The position numbers and the translations under genes were made by a program. The notes beneath the pieces are model-generated. The model did not search any database. It was given only the letters and a program-made list of their open reading frames with translations, and was not told the origin of the DNA. From NCBI RefSeq assembly GCF_025628885.1, contig NZ_JAOTIF010000018.1, positions 62,001 to 126,000 of the forward strand: DNA of 64,000 bases, written 5' to 3'. Origin of the DNA: Paraflavisolibacter caeni. Lineage in GTDB: Bacteria > Bacteroidota > Bacteroidia > Chitinophagales > Chitinophagaceae. Shown one piece after another: positions 16,328 to 25,654 of the stretch; the stretch's first letter is position 1, and every line of letters starts with the position of its first letter.

Positions 16328-16942
16328 TTATTTACTTATTGGTACTTCTGCCCCACGAATCCTAATTTCTTTCATCTTTTTTATATTCTCCTCAGACTTT
16401 GTCAATATTTTTATAAGACCCAAATGAATATTCTCTTTTAAATTTTCGACCTTATCAACAATGATTGCTAAAAGGTAATTTTCGTCAACCTCATAATTAT
16501 CATAATCAGCGTTTACAATGTTTCCGTCAAGCATAAATATGGCTGACTTGCCTTTCAAATTTGTATACTTTTCTTTCAAAGCGTTTAAAGAAATGAGTTT
16601 AGGATTATAGAGGCTTTTTGTCTTTATATGTATTTGTCCATCATATTCTCTATTGTTAATTTGCAAACTACCCTTCACAACATGGACACTTTCGATGAGC
16701 CCGGGATTCAAAGTGGCTACTAAAGTTTGGCTCACCAATTTGTCATTTATAAAGTACGCAGGCTGATACATATTGCTTATTTTATCTGCATATATCTTAT
16801 CTACATATATCACTTTTATACCCGTATCATTATCCCCAGCCTTTTTACTATCGATAACAACTCGGGTGTCTTTATCATTTGTGGATTGTCCAAATGCATT
16901 TGTTGCAAAAAGTATTGCTATTAAAACCAAAATCTTTTTCAT
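16328..16942 (-). CDS. secreted protein with TonB-plug-like or regulatory-like fold
   Basis: 204 residues with a signal peptide (MKKILVLIAILFATNAFGQS). The central part (YFINDKLVSQTLVATLNPGLIESVHVVKG, then GQIHIKTK) resembles the short segments in TonB receptor plug domains where a residue pair precedes I-S-I-D-V-type strands, a resemblance often seen in small Bacteroidota proteins named by that domain. The C-terminus is charged and helical. Alone it cannot be a receptor because there is no barrel. It is separated from the next gene by a hairpin (16267-16323). Function unknown. Confidence 0.6.
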   Translation of the reverse strand: MKKILVLIAILFATNAFGQSTNDKDTRVVIDSKKAGDNDTGIKVIYVDKIYADKISNMYQPAYFINDKLVSQTLVATLNPGLIESVHVVKGSLQINNREYDGQIHIKTKSLYNPKLISLNALKEKYTNLKGKSAIFMLDGNIVNADYDNYEVDENYLLAIIVDKVENLKENIHLGLIKILTKSEENIKKMKEIRIRGAEVPISK

Positions 16943-17581
16943 TGTTTATTTTGAAATTATAGAGTTCTTCGACTTGCCACCAACACACTAATTTACGGAC
17001 TAAGCTCATTTAGTTATGAGAATTTTAATAAGGTCTAAAAGATGCTATTATTATCTTTTTTCTGATGAGCATTCTTTGTTACCCAATTTGCATGGGCTCT
17101 GTTATAGTGCTAACCTGGCAACACATAAAACGGACTTGTTTATCTGGCTATGTGGGGTTTCTTGTGTTTGCTTGTACGCTGCTGATGTAAGGAGTATAGG
17201 AATAGGTACCTGCTATCCATGCAGTCATGTGGATGATAAGTTGGTCTGGCTGGCAGTGGTGGGCATAGTGAATTAAAGAAATGTCATTTTCATGTACTAT
17301 CCTGGGAGTATGTTGGGAATGACATGGAAATGACGAATGTCGAATAAAGGGATATCGGAGTTATTTATGCATGGTCCGTTAGTACTATTCATCTTTAGAC
17401 AGCTCCACCTCGCAATGTCGTGCTTCGAATATGCATTCATGTTAATCAAGGCAAAAATAGCATCAGCAATTGTCAAAATTGATGTGGTTTGTTGCTGGCC
17501 TAAAGTTCATCTTTAGCCTTTTAAGGCTGGAATGATGTTCTAGAAGATATTATGATGCTCTGACGATAACTTAATTTTTCG
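16943..17581. other. intergenic region without a convincing gene
   Basis: About 640 bp between the minus-strand gene ending the cassette-like run and a plus-strand group. An open frame at 17016-17276 (86 residues) has no recognisable features and is cysteine-rich and erratic. A CTGC-N7-GCAG element lies at 17210-17224. GCCACCAAC, like the arm of the 16267 hairpin, occurs around 16976. Confidence 0.5.
17210..17224. repeat. CTGC-N7-GCAG element, copy 4 (looser)
   Basis: CTGC and GCAG around 7 bases, preceded by AGGTAC and followed by TC, as in the other three elements, but one base shorter in the loop. Membership in the family is tentative. Confidence 0.35.
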
Positions 17582-17722
17582 ATGCTCCATACATACTTGA
17601 ATAAACCCATACTAACTGCTTTATTTATTGTGGGTGTAACAATTTACACATTAGCACAAAATACGCGTGGAAGTAACGTCTATATGGAAGACTTCTTAAA
17701 AAACTGCCATGATGCGTTATAA
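17582..17722 (+). CDS. 46-residue reading frame with hydrophobic N-terminus
   Basis: ATG at 17582, stop at 17720-17722. It reads as a positively charged start, then a hydrophobic segment (PILTALFIVGVTIYTLAQ) like a signal peptide, then about 20 polar residues. It overlaps the first 14 bases of the following gene. It may be a small secreted peptide, or the N-terminal remnant of a larger protein disrupted by the same event that truncated the next gene. Too short for a firm call. Confidence 0.35.
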   Translation: MLHTYLNKPILTALFIVGVTIYTLAQNTRGSNVYMEDFLKNCHDAL

Positions 17723-18047
17723 ATACTACTTTGTTTTCGCCCTGCTATTCATGTTTTTACAATCGAACAGTCAAAGTGTAGCGGTTGACAGTGCTGCCAG
17801 AAAAGCCAGGCTTGATTCGCCGGAAGTAATCAGCGAAACAAGAAAGAAATATCAATTAAAATTTAAATCCTACTCAATACCAGAGCTGGAATGCCACAAA
17901 CCAAATCAAGGCTCGGGATTTCCAACAAGTATTCTCATTGGGAAAGATGGTAGAATCAAACAATTCTATAATGCTAGTATATCAAAGGAAAATATTGAAG
18001 CGGTTTGTCGAGATGTATTAAGCGAACTCAATACAAGCAAAAGTTAA
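17709..18047 (+). pseudogene. thioredoxin-like protein lacking its active-site half
   Basis: 112 residues: a signal peptide (YYFVFALLFMFLQSNSQS), a short linker, and then EVISETRKKYQLKFKSYS with GSGFPTSILIGKDGRI. The latter matches the C-terminal half of the thioredoxin-like protein at 15692-16249 (KFGLQFKIFS, NGYPTSIVVDKNGKI). The central region that should hold the CxxC redox pair (about 70 residues) is missing, so the signal peptide is joined directly to the second half. It cannot carry out thiol redox chemistry in the normal way. It is an internal deletion product, possibly still translated. The start could be either of two adjacent ATG codons (17709 or 17712). Confidence 0.7.
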
Positions 18048-18136
18048 CCCCAGGTTAATTGTAATAAGAAGCTGTTACCTGCTATATAACGGTAATGCTT
18101 AAGTTATAATTTTATACCACTAACTGTAAATGAAAT

Positions 18137-20890
18137 ATGAATAAGCTGCTCTTGTTTTTCTTGTTTATTATATGCCTCAATCATGCATCTGCACAACAGG
18201 AATCCCAATTGAAAGGTAAGGTAGTGGATACCTTGGGAAAAGCGCCTTTATCTAATGCCGTTATTTCCTTGCTTCATAAAAAAGATTCTACTTTATCGAA
18301 TTATACCCGAAGCGGTAAAGATGGCAGCTTTAGCCTGCCCCATATTGCAAAAGGCCAGTACATTGTTATGGTCACTTTCCCAAAGTTTGCCGATTATGTT
18401 GAGGTGGTGAATGTGCAAGGACAGGCGGTGGATATGGGCGCTATTGCGCTTACCCAAAAAGCTACGCTTTTAAAAGAAGTGGTGATACAAAGTGGCCGTG
18501 CCATCCGCATTAAGGGCGATACTACAGAATTTACAGCTGATAGCTTTCATGTAAAAGAAGGTGCTACGGTGGAAGATCTTCTGAAAGAGTTCCCAGGCTT
18601 CCAGGTAGACAGTAAAGGCCAGATCACGGCTCATGGACAGCGGGTGCAAAAGGTATTGGTAGATGGGGAGGAATTCTTTGGTGATGATCCTACGATGGCT
18701 ACTCAGAATATCTCAGCCAAGGCTGTAGACAAAGTGCAGGTATTTGATACAAAGACAGATCAGGAAAATCTTACCGGGTTGGGAGGCAACAGCCAAAGCA
18801 AGACGGTAAACATCAAGCTGAAAGAAAATAGTAAGAAGGGCGCTTTTGGTAAGATTAATGTCGGAAGCGACTTTCAAAAATACCATGATGGCAAGGCCTT
18901 GTACAACCGATTCGTAGGTAAAAAGAAGGTTTCTGTATATGGAACAAAAAGTACTCTTAATACAGGAAGTTTGAACTGGGAAGAAAATCAAAAGCTTGGC
19001 ATAGAAAGTGATTTTGAATATGACGAAGTCAACGGCTATTATTACAGCATAGGCAGTGGTGATGACTTCAACGACTGGAGTTTGCGTGGCCTGCCCGATT
19101 CTTATACAGCAGGAGCCTTATTCAGCAACAAGTGGAACGAAGACAAATATGGCGTCAATGGTTCTTACAGGTACAACCGCCTCTCCACAAGGAACCAGGC
19201 TTCCACGCTTACGCAGACCATCCTTTCTAGTGGATTGTTATATAAGAACGATTATGTACAATCCAATGGCCTTAACCAGCAGCACGCCATCAATGGCAAA
19301 TACGAATGGAAGCTTGACTCCCTGGCATCCTTCAAATTCACCACTGCCGGTATCTACAAAACATCCCAAGGATTCAACCACACCAATAGCTATACGCAGA
19401 ACGAAAATCACCAGTATCTCAACCAGAACAACCAGGGAAGGGAGAATGAAACAGAGCGCAAACAACTGGACAACCAGCTTACTTACAAGCAACTGTTCAA
19501 AAAGAAAAACAGGCAACTCTTTATGACATTACGCTTCGGACTGGTAGAAGACGACAACAAAGGCACACTAAATTCAGTATTCAGCAAATACGATGCCGCT
19601 GGCAATTTCCTGGCTGACAGTATTACCGACCAGAAAAAGCTATTTACAGGCAGCTCACGCACCATCGGCACCAAGATCACTTTCAGTGAGCCGCTCACTC
19701 CTAAACTGAACCTGGTGGTAGACTATAGTTACAACAACAACAATTCAGCCTCCAACCAAGCCTCCTACAACGATGCCGGCAATAGCAAGTACGAGATCCT
19801 CGACTCTTTATACAGTAATAATTTCAACCTTGATGTCTCTTCACAAAGCACGATGGGAGTATTAAGGTATGTTGGTAAAAAGACAAGGTTCGCACTCGGG
19901 TCTGGATTGTCTGCCCTCCAGCTAAACCTCGATGACCAGTATAAAGACAAAAAGACGACTTACCACTTCCTGAATTTTACGCCACAGGCTTCCTATAACT
20001 ACCAGTTAAAACAGCAATCACGGTTTTCAGTGGACTACAGGGGTACCACCCGCCAGCCCAATATGAACCAGTTGCAACCTTTGCGTGATAATAATGACCA
20101 GACCAATGTCTTTATCGGAAACCCTGACCTGAAGGTGGGCTTCAACCACAGGTTTAGCAGTTCTTATTCAAGCTATAAGGTACTTACCGGTACGAGCTTT
20201 TATATTAATGGCTCATACGGATTTACACAAAACGATATTTCCAATGCCAGCATCATTGATGCATCGGGTAGAAGAACATACACCCCAGTAAATGTAAATG
20301 GCAACAATTTCTGGAATGTATATAGCTATTGGCATTATGGGCAAGGAGAAAAGAAACTGATTCACGAAATTGGTTTTGATGCCAATGGTGGCCGCAATAT
20401 CAGTTTCGTGAACAAGGAAAAAGGCATCAACGACAGGGCCTACTATAATTTGCGTTATAGCATTCGCTATGAGGTAAAAGACAAATTCAATTTCAGTATG
20501 GGCCCACACGCAGGCTATAACACTTCCCGCTCTTCTTTGCGCCAGGTTGACAACAACTATTTTAATTATGGAGGCTCTGCCGATGGCTATGTAATGCTTC
20601 CGGGTAAGATCGAACTAACCAGTAATGTCTACGCCAACCTTCGCCAGAAGATTGATGCTTTTGACAGTAATCCCAATATTATTACATGGAATGGTAACCT
20701 CTCCAGAAAGATATTTAAGGATAAAAGCGGAAAGTTCATCTTTGTGGCTAACGATATCCTGAACCAAAATAAAGGCTTTAACCGTTACTTTAGCGAAAAC
20801 ACTGTGCGTGAAGACCGGTACCAGCGTGTAAGCCGTTATTTCCTATTGAAGTTTGAATGGTCGTTCAATAAAATGCCAACAGGAAAATAG
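18137..20890 (+). CDS. TonB-linked outer-membrane beta-barrel protein
   Basis: 917 residues with signal peptide (LLFFLFIICLNHASAQQ), a carboxypeptidase-regulatory-like domain (about 23-110, KGKVVDTLGKAPLSNAVISL), a plug-like region (about 120-235, ATVEDLLKEFPGFQVDSKGQ, KVLVDGEEFFGDDPTMATQN) and a large barrel ending RYFLLKFEWSFN. The SusC-type signature is absent, and the type fits the family of OMP_b-brl receptors without a SusD partner. A GLPGLI-family gene follows after a 54-bp gap, and such pairs are common in Bacteroidota. Substrate unknown (peptide, metal-chelate or other). Confidence 0.9.
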   Translation: MNKLLLFFLFIICLNHASAQQESQLKGKVVDTLGKAPLSNAVISLLHKKDSTLSNYTRSGKDGSFSLPHIAKGQYIVMVTFPKFADYVEVVNVQGQAVDMGAIALTQKATLLKEVVIQSGRAIRIKGDTTEFTADSFHVKEGATVEDLLKEFPGFQVDSKGQITAHGQRVQKVLVDGEEFFGDDPTMATQNISAKAVDKVQVFDTKTDQENLTGLGGNSQSKTVNIKLKENSKKGAFGKINVGSDFQKYHDGKALYNRFVGKKKVSVYGTKSTLNTGSLNWEENQKLGIESDFEYDEVNGYYYSIGSGDDFNDWSLRGLPDSYTAGALFSNKWNEDKYGVNGSYRYNRLSTRNQASTLTQTILSSGLLYKNDYVQSNGLNQQHAINGKYEWKLDSLASFKFTTAGIYKTSQGFNHTNSYTQNENHQYLNQNNQGRENETERKQLDNQLTYKQLFKKKNRQLFMTLRFGLVEDDNKGTLNSVFSKYDAAGNFLADSITDQKKLFTGSSRTIGTKITFSEPLTPKLNLVVDYSYNNNNSASNQASYNDAGNSKYEILDSLYSNNFNLDVSSQSTMGVLRYVGKKTRFALGSGLSALQLNLDDQYKDKKTTYHFLNFTPQASYNYQLKQQSRFSVDYRGTTRQPNMNQLQPLRDNNDQTNVFIGNPDLKVGFNHRFSSSYSSYKVLTGTSFYINGSYGFTQNDISNASIIDASGRRTYTPVNVNGNNFWNVYSYWHYGQGEKKLIHEIGFDANGGRNISFVNKEKGINDRAYYNLRYSIRYEVKDKFNFSMGPHAGYNTSRSSLRQVDNNYFNYGGSADGYVMLPGKIELTSNVYANLRQKIDAFDSNPNIITWNGNLSRKIFKDKSGKFIFVANDILNQNKGFNRYFSENTVREDRYQRVSRYFLLKFEWSFNKMPTGK

Positions 20891-20944
20891 TAATACTTGA
20901 AATATTGATAGGCCATTATCTAACTTACTTAAACAACAACATTT

Positions 20945-21685
20945 ATGAAAAGATCATTTTTCCTTTTAATAGCTATATTTCTTATCCATTCATTGATACA
21001 CGCACAAACACTTTTCTATAATACCATAAAAGTGGAATTTGAAAAGACCGTTTATGTTCAACAGATGTATAAAGAGTTAGTACCAGAATACTTTGACAAT
21101 TATAAAGCCAATCTTCCTGCAACTTCGACCAGTTATTTTGACTTCATAGGAGATTCTTCCAAATCGATTTTCAAACCTGGCAGGGAAGTTCCTGTGAGTA
21201 CACGTTCCTGGTATAGTCCAATTGCCGATAAAAATGTTGTTTATTCAGATTATAAAGGTGATCGGGTGGTGGCACAGAAACCTGTATATGAGGAGACATT
21301 TCTTGTAGAAGACAGTCTTGCCAAAATCAAATGGAAAATAACTGCCGATACGCGGGAGATTGCAGGATTTGAATGCAGGAAGGCTGTAGGCATTCTCAAT
21401 GACAGTATAGGTGTATTTGCATTTTATACAGATAATATTTTGATCCCAGGAGGGCCGGAAAGTATTCAAGGGCTACCTGGCATGATACTAGGAATGGGGA
21501 TCCCCCGCCTGCATACAACATGGTTTGCGACCAAGGTAGAAGTAAGTGGTGTGAACATGAACAGTGTGGTGCCAGCAGCCAAAGGAAAGAAGGCTACTTA
21601 TAAAACGATGATGGAGGCTATCAACAAAGTTGCCAACAGATGGGGCGATTATGGCAAGAAAATGCTGCTGAACTTTGCGATTTGA
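20945..21685 (+). CDS. GLPGLI-family secreted protein
   Basis: 246 residues with a signal peptide (FFLLIAIFLIHSLIHAQ). The family motif occurs as ESIQGLPGMILGMGIP near residues 170-185, where the name-giving G-L-P-G segment is exact. GLPGLI proteins are periplasmic or outer-membrane-associated, typically encoded beside TonB-linked barrels. Their biochemical role is not established. It lies 54 bp after the barrel gene and in the same orientation, supporting a shared operon. Confidence 0.9.
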   Translation: MKRSFFLLIAIFLIHSLIHAQTLFYNTIKVEFEKTVYVQQMYKELVPEYFDNYKANLPATSTSYFDFIGDSSKSIFKPGREVPVSTRSWYSPIADKNVVYSDYKGDRVVAQKPVYEETFLVEDSLAKIKWKITADTREIAGFECRKAVGILNDSIGVFAFYTDNILIPGGPESIQGLPGMILGMGIPRLHTTWFATKVEVSGVNMNSVVPAAKGKKATYKTMMEAINKVANRWGDYGKKMLLNFAI

Positions 21686-21783
21686 GAATAGGAATAACCT
21701 GACCCTTGTAATTGGAATTTCAATCACGCCTATATTCAAAAAAGATTGATAAAATTATTAATACTTTGATTCAATAACTGTTA

Positions 21784-22644
21784 ATGCGAGTACCCAAAGG
21801 ACTTTTTATCTGCTGCCTCCTAATCATGTATGCTGCTTTTGCATGGGGACAGGATGGCTTTATTAAAGGTTCGCCCGAATTAGCCTACTGGAAGATTGGC
21901 AACAAAAAAGAGGTTGTGATTGTTTTACATGGTGGACCAAGTGCAGCACACAATTATTTACGACCGGAGTGGGATCAACTTAGTAAAGCTGCACAGGTTG
22001 TCTATTATGACCAGAGGGGATGTGGGAAAAGCCAAAAAGCTGCCTGCTATAGTTGGCGGGAGCACGTGGAGGATTTAAAAAGAGTGATTAATGCTTTTTC
22101 AAAAGGCAAAAGAGTAATCCTGGCGGGTTCTTCCTGGGGCTCTATGCTTGCATTTCTTTATGCCTATACTTACCCAGATGATGTGAAAGCAATGATTCTC
22201 TCTGGAACGGTTACATGGAGAGGTCAAAACATGACTACAAGAGATTGTTCTGTATATAAACCTAGCAATATTAATCCTGAAAGAGATAACGATTCTACAA
22301 CTTTCATGTCCTTTATTCGATATCGTACATATTCAGATACTTCAAGTTATACTGATTTAAATAAAACTCTTGAAGTACATAGCTTTAATAGGAGGTTTAC
22401 AGAAGCAAGTTTAATTGATGCACCAAAACTAAATGACTTGAGAAAGATACAGGAACCAGTTTTAATTTTCCAAGGTACAGGAAATTGCACGGGGCATCAA
22501 GATGCCGCAAAACAATTTATTGGAATGCTTTCTAATTTGGAGGTTTACCCTATTAAAGATGCCTGCCATGATCCCTGGTATACGCATACGGAAGAGTTTT
22601 TTAAGAAATGCAATGAGTTTATCAAAAAGGTAAGGCATAGCTAA
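21784..22644 (+). CDS. alpha/beta hydrolase, proline-iminopeptidase-like
   Basis: 286 residues with a signal peptide (CCLLIMYAAFAWGQ). Hydrolase-fold elements: oxyanion HGGPSAAHNY, DQRGCGKSQ, nucleophile elbow GSSWGS (Ser in the G-x-S-x-G pattern), then the later Asp (QEPVLIFQGTGNCTGH) and His (DACHDPW). The HGGP and DQRG-type segments resemble the S33 prolyl aminopeptidases and related hydrolases. The N-terminal export signal is unusual for a cytoplasmic iminopeptidase, so this protein is likely periplasmic. It follows the GLPGLI gene and may process an imported peptide or ester. Confidence 0.85.
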   Translation: MRVPKGLFICCLLIMYAAFAWGQDGFIKGSPELAYWKIGNKKEVVIVLHGGPSAAHNYLRPEWDQLSKAAQVVYYDQRGCGKSQKAACYSWREHVEDLKRVINAFSKGKRVILAGSSWGSMLAFLYAYTYPDDVKAMILSGTVTWRGQNMTTRDCSVYKPSNINPERDNDSTTFMSFIRYRTYSDTSSYTDLNKTLEVHSFNRRFTEASLIDAPKLNDLRKIQEPVLIFQGTGNCTGHQDAAKQFIGMLSNLEVYPIKDACHDPWYTHTEEFFKKCNEFIKKVRHS

Positions 22645-22664
22645 TTATTTTGATCTCTTCAATT

Positions 22665-23114
22665 ATGAAATGGAATAAGCTCGCATTTAATGATTCAGAG
22701 TTGTGGAATACACTCCATTTATGGATAAAGGTCTTTTCTATTTATTTTCTTATTATGCTGCTCGTGGTTTTATCATTAGCAGTTTACAATTTACTAGGGT
22801 GGCATCCGACTATTTCCATTTATGGTTTAAGAGCAGAACCGGTCTCTCTTTTAGGCGTATTTATATTGATAATATATTTGGTTAAGTCGATTATAGTTTA
22901 CGGCTTTTTGAAAGATAAATATTGGTCTTTAAAAGTAGGGATCATAGATGCACTTGTTGGGATAGTCATTTCTTTGTTTTTTTTATTAGAACCACTTCTA
23001 TTAAAGGAATTAATAATACCCAATGGCCTTCCGTTTGACCTTATTTTTCTTATCCCATATTTAAGAGTCTTAATTTCTATTAATAAAAGGCAAAATCCAA
23101 AGCCATGCAATTAA
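22665..23114 (+). CDS. membrane protein, four helices, function unknown
   Basis: 149 residues from the ATG at 22665 (MKWNKLAFNDSEL). The ATG at 22650 adds five residues. Hydrophobic stretches: FSIYFLIMLLVVLSLAVYN, SLLGVFILIIYLVKSIIVYGF, IIDALVGIVISLFFLLEPLL and LIFLIPYLRVLISI. It resembles no family I can name. The stop overlaps the next gene by 10 bases, so the two are translationally coupled. Confidence 0.75.
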   Translation: MKWNKLAFNDSELWNTLHLWIKVFSIYFLIMLLVVLSLAVYNLLGWHPTISIYGLRAEPVSLLGVFILIIYLVKSIIVYGFLKDKYWSLKVGIIDALVGIVISLFFLLEPLLLKELIIPNGLPFDLIFLIPYLRVLISINKRQNPKPCN

Positions 23115-23347
23115 AACTATTTGTTTGCCTTTTTGTACTTATCATTCTTGCTGCTTGTTCCACAACCAAAGTAATCAAACTTTCCGCTGCAAATGGAGCT
23201 TCCAAAGAGCTTGGGTACGGCTATGGTCATGTTAAAACTACCAATGCTGATAGCAGTTATGCAACTTATGCAAGAAAGTTAGGGTTGGACAGTTTTGTAC
23301 TTGTCCGTTTTAATCACTATCCATACAAGGCCTGTCTGAAAAACTGA
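23105..23347 (+). CDS. small lipoprotein
   Basis: 80 residues with a lipoprotein signal: MQLKLFVCLFVLIILAAC, lipidated Cys18, followed by STTKVIKLS. The remainder is hydrophilic with no known motif. It overlaps the end of the preceding membrane-protein gene by 10 bases (out of frame), so the pair is likely co-translated. Function unknown. Confidence 0.7.
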   Translation: MQLKLFVCLFVLIILAACSTTKVIKLSAANGASKELGYGYGHVKTTNADSSYATYARKLGLDSFVLVRFNHYPYKACLKN

Positions 23348-23399
23348 AGCAGCCACTAACAGCTGCGTGATATATTTAACATTGAACAAACATAACTAT

Positions 23400-24041
23400 A
23401 TGACCAAACTATTGCAACTGAAGCATTGGCAAATATTCCTTCTATTGATTGGTTTGCCTATTTTGTACCAAAAAATATCAATTAGTTTCTTTCTATTTAC
23501 AAATAACCCTACCGTGGTCCTGGTTTCTTATGGTGTTCTAATCTTTTTGTTATTAGGCATAGTAACCTCCTGGTTTTATGCGGCGGCCACAAACCTCTAT
23601 AATAGATTTCCAGAAAATGTGGAGATGAACCTTGCAAGATTCAAGCTGTTTTTGTTCATACCAATTGTGTATGTCTTGATTATTTATACCACAGTATTAG
23701 GCCTTGTCATGTTTTATGGAACTGGAGAGAGGCTACTTGAGACAGTTCCCATATCAACTAAGTTCATTCAGAGCAATCTTGGCTTCATATTCATATTAGC
23801 ATTGCTCCTGAGCCTTTTACAACTTGGTGCTTTAGTCTGCACCTTCTATTGTGTTCATTTTACTGCGAAGGCATTAAAGAGTGTTGAGTTAGGACGTAAA
23901 GCGACATTTAGTGACTACTCAATGGAGTTTTTCCTTATACTATTCTTTCCTGTTGGAATCTGGCTGATTCAGCCAAGAATTAATGCCTTGTTTACAAATA
24001 ATAGTGAGACAACTGATGATATTGTATTGCAACAGGTTTAA
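23400..24041 (+). CDS. membrane protein of unknown function
   Basis: 213 residues from the ATG at 23400 (MTKLLQLKHWQIF); an upstream start at 23367 would add eleven residues and lies close to the previous stop. About six hydrophobic segments are visible (LIGLPILYQKISISFFL, VVLVSYGVLIFLLLGIV, FLFIPIVYVLIIYTTVLGLVMFY, NLGFIFILALLLSLLQLGAL, FTAKALKSV, EFFLILFFPVGIW). It ends WLIQPRINALFTNNS. It resembles DUF-type integral membrane proteins common in the phylum; no function is assigned. Confidence 0.8.
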   Translation: MTKLLQLKHWQIFLLLIGLPILYQKISISFFLFTNNPTVVLVSYGVLIFLLLGIVTSWFYAAATNLYNRFPENVEMNLARFKLFLFIPIVYVLIIYTTVLGLVMFYGTGERLLETVPISTKFIQSNLGFIFILALLLSLLQLGALVCTFYCVHFTAKALKSVELGRKATFSDYSMEFFLILFFPVGIWLIQPRINALFTNNSETTDDIVLQQV

Positions 24042-24114
24042 TTACTTGAAAAGTAAAGCTTCTGATACGGGTGCTCTTGCCATGGCCGGCTACAAAATAT
24101 AAAGAAGACATTGA

Positions 24115-25404
24115 ATGACCAATATAAATGATTTACATATTCTTCAGGAAGTATTGCCGTTGTTTGACTTCACGCACAATGACTTTTCAAAAGAGGCTTT
24201 AGTCAGCATATTTAAAGAACCACTTTCTTCAACAGAAGAAATCCTGTACCGGCAAGAAGTGCTGAAAGGCTTTATAGCTAATCTGGATTTCTTAAAAGAT
24301 TATTCTTATTCAAGGGTAGACCTTTTTGAAGTTTATACCTTTCTCGGCAACTACTCCGCAATAGAGACTTCTATCAGAGGTCTCAAACTCAGACTTTTAC
24401 TTTCAGAAAGAGAGCGGCACCAAACTATGGGCAGGTATATTCAAGTTGTATTGCTCTTTCATAAACTGCAGTTATATTACCTGAAAAGGATAGACACAAA
24501 ACATTTTCCTGAAGGCTATAAAAGAGAAATTTTAAGCATCAATGACTTTCTAAGCAGCTTCAATCTTGTTTATTATGAAGAATTGATCAGGGAGCAAAGA
24601 TTTAAGATTAAGCATGTAATGGAATTAATCGGTATCATTTCAGAGAAAGCAAGCAGAGGGGAGCTTACATCGTTTTGGAAACGATATTTTTTATTTGAAG
24701 CATACCTCTCCATAAGCAAAGCCATAGCCAAGCATGAATTTTCTTTCCCTACGTTTTCTGAGACAGCTCTTTCATTTGAACAGTTATATCACCCCTTACT
24801 AAAGGAGCCTGTCAAAAACAGTTTTACGACCAGTAACAATGTGAATTTGCTTACAGGGCCTAATATGTCGGGGAAATCTACTTTCCTAAAGGCTGTAGGG
24901 CTATGTGTCTACCTGGGGCATTTAGGATTAGGAGTGCCTGCATCAAAAGCTGAAATGCCCATTTTCGATTGTATTTCAATATCCATTAATCTGAATGATG
25001 ATATCGTAAGTGGTTATAGCCATTTCATGACGGAAGTTATGAATTTGAAGAAAGTGGTGATGCAGGCTGTCAATGGTAAAAAGTGTTTTGCCGTGTTTGA
25101 CGAATTGTTTAGAGGAACAAATATTGAAGATGCTGTTGAAATAAGTGGCACAACTGTAAAGGGGCTGCTGGGCTTTAAAAACTCATTCTTTTTCATTTCT
25201 ACTCATTTACATCAATTGAAAGAGATGGCTGAAGTGAAAACTGAAATGGTGGCGACCTATTATATTGATTGTGGTTTGAGGGATCAAATACCTGAATTTA
25301 CCTACTTGTTGCAAAGGGGGTGGTCAGACTTGAGGGTCGGACGAATACTATTTGAGAAAGAAGGACTGAATGAAATGTTGGATAATCGTGATCAATGGGT
25401 GTAA
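24115..25404 (+). CDS. MutS-like ATPase lacking the mismatch-binding domain
   Basis: 429 residues, about half the length of MutS. The N-terminal portion is helical (lever/clamp-like core). The ATPase has Walker A GPNMSGKST (248-256) and Walker B CFAVFDELFRGTN (D329, E330), followed by FFFISTHLHQLKEM. Classical domain I with the mismatch-reading Phe is absent. This resembles MutS-related proteins other than MutS1, which do not act in ordinary mismatch repair; roles in recombination control or membrane association have been proposed for such paralogues. It follows a membrane-protein gene by 73 bp. The function here is not known. Confidence 0.85.
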   Translation: MTNINDLHILQEVLPLFDFTHNDFSKEALVSIFKEPLSSTEEILYRQEVLKGFIANLDFLKDYSYSRVDLFEVYTFLGNYSAIETSIRGLKLRLLLSERERHQTMGRYIQVVLLFHKLQLYYLKRIDTKHFPEGYKREILSINDFLSSFNLVYYEELIREQRFKIKHVMELIGIISEKASRGELTSFWKRYFLFEAYLSISKAIAKHEFSFPTFSETALSFEQLYHPLLKEPVKNSFTTSNNVNLLTGPNMSGKSTFLKAVGLCVYLGHLGLGVPASKAEMPIFDCISISINLNDDIVSGYSHFMTEVMNLKKVVMQAVNGKKCFAVFDELFRGTNIEDAVEISGTTVKGLLGFKNSFFFISTHLHQLKEMAEVKTEMVATYYIDCGLRDQIPEFTYLLQRGWSDLRVGRILFEKEGLNEMLDNRDQWV

Positions 25405-25654
25405 GTGCTGGTAAAGGTGGTTACCTGCGGTGTTTGCAGAAAAGATTTGCATATTTATGTTGGATACTGTATTGAGAGCTACTTAAGAATTTGTTTCAAT
25501 GTTTCTTCTACTGTATGAATAATGCTCCGGTCATTTTTGAGGAGTGAAATAGATTTGGATAGGAATAGCAAAGGCATTGAAGTTTCAGCTTGTAAACCAT
25601 CAAAAAAACACAATTATATGTGCATGGATGGTTTCCTTCTGGACCCGTCAATAG

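Noticed and set aside
17016-17276. 86-residue open frame on the plus strand
   Set aside because: No signal peptide pattern, domain or conserved motif; erratic cysteine-rich composition; lies in an otherwise empty gap.
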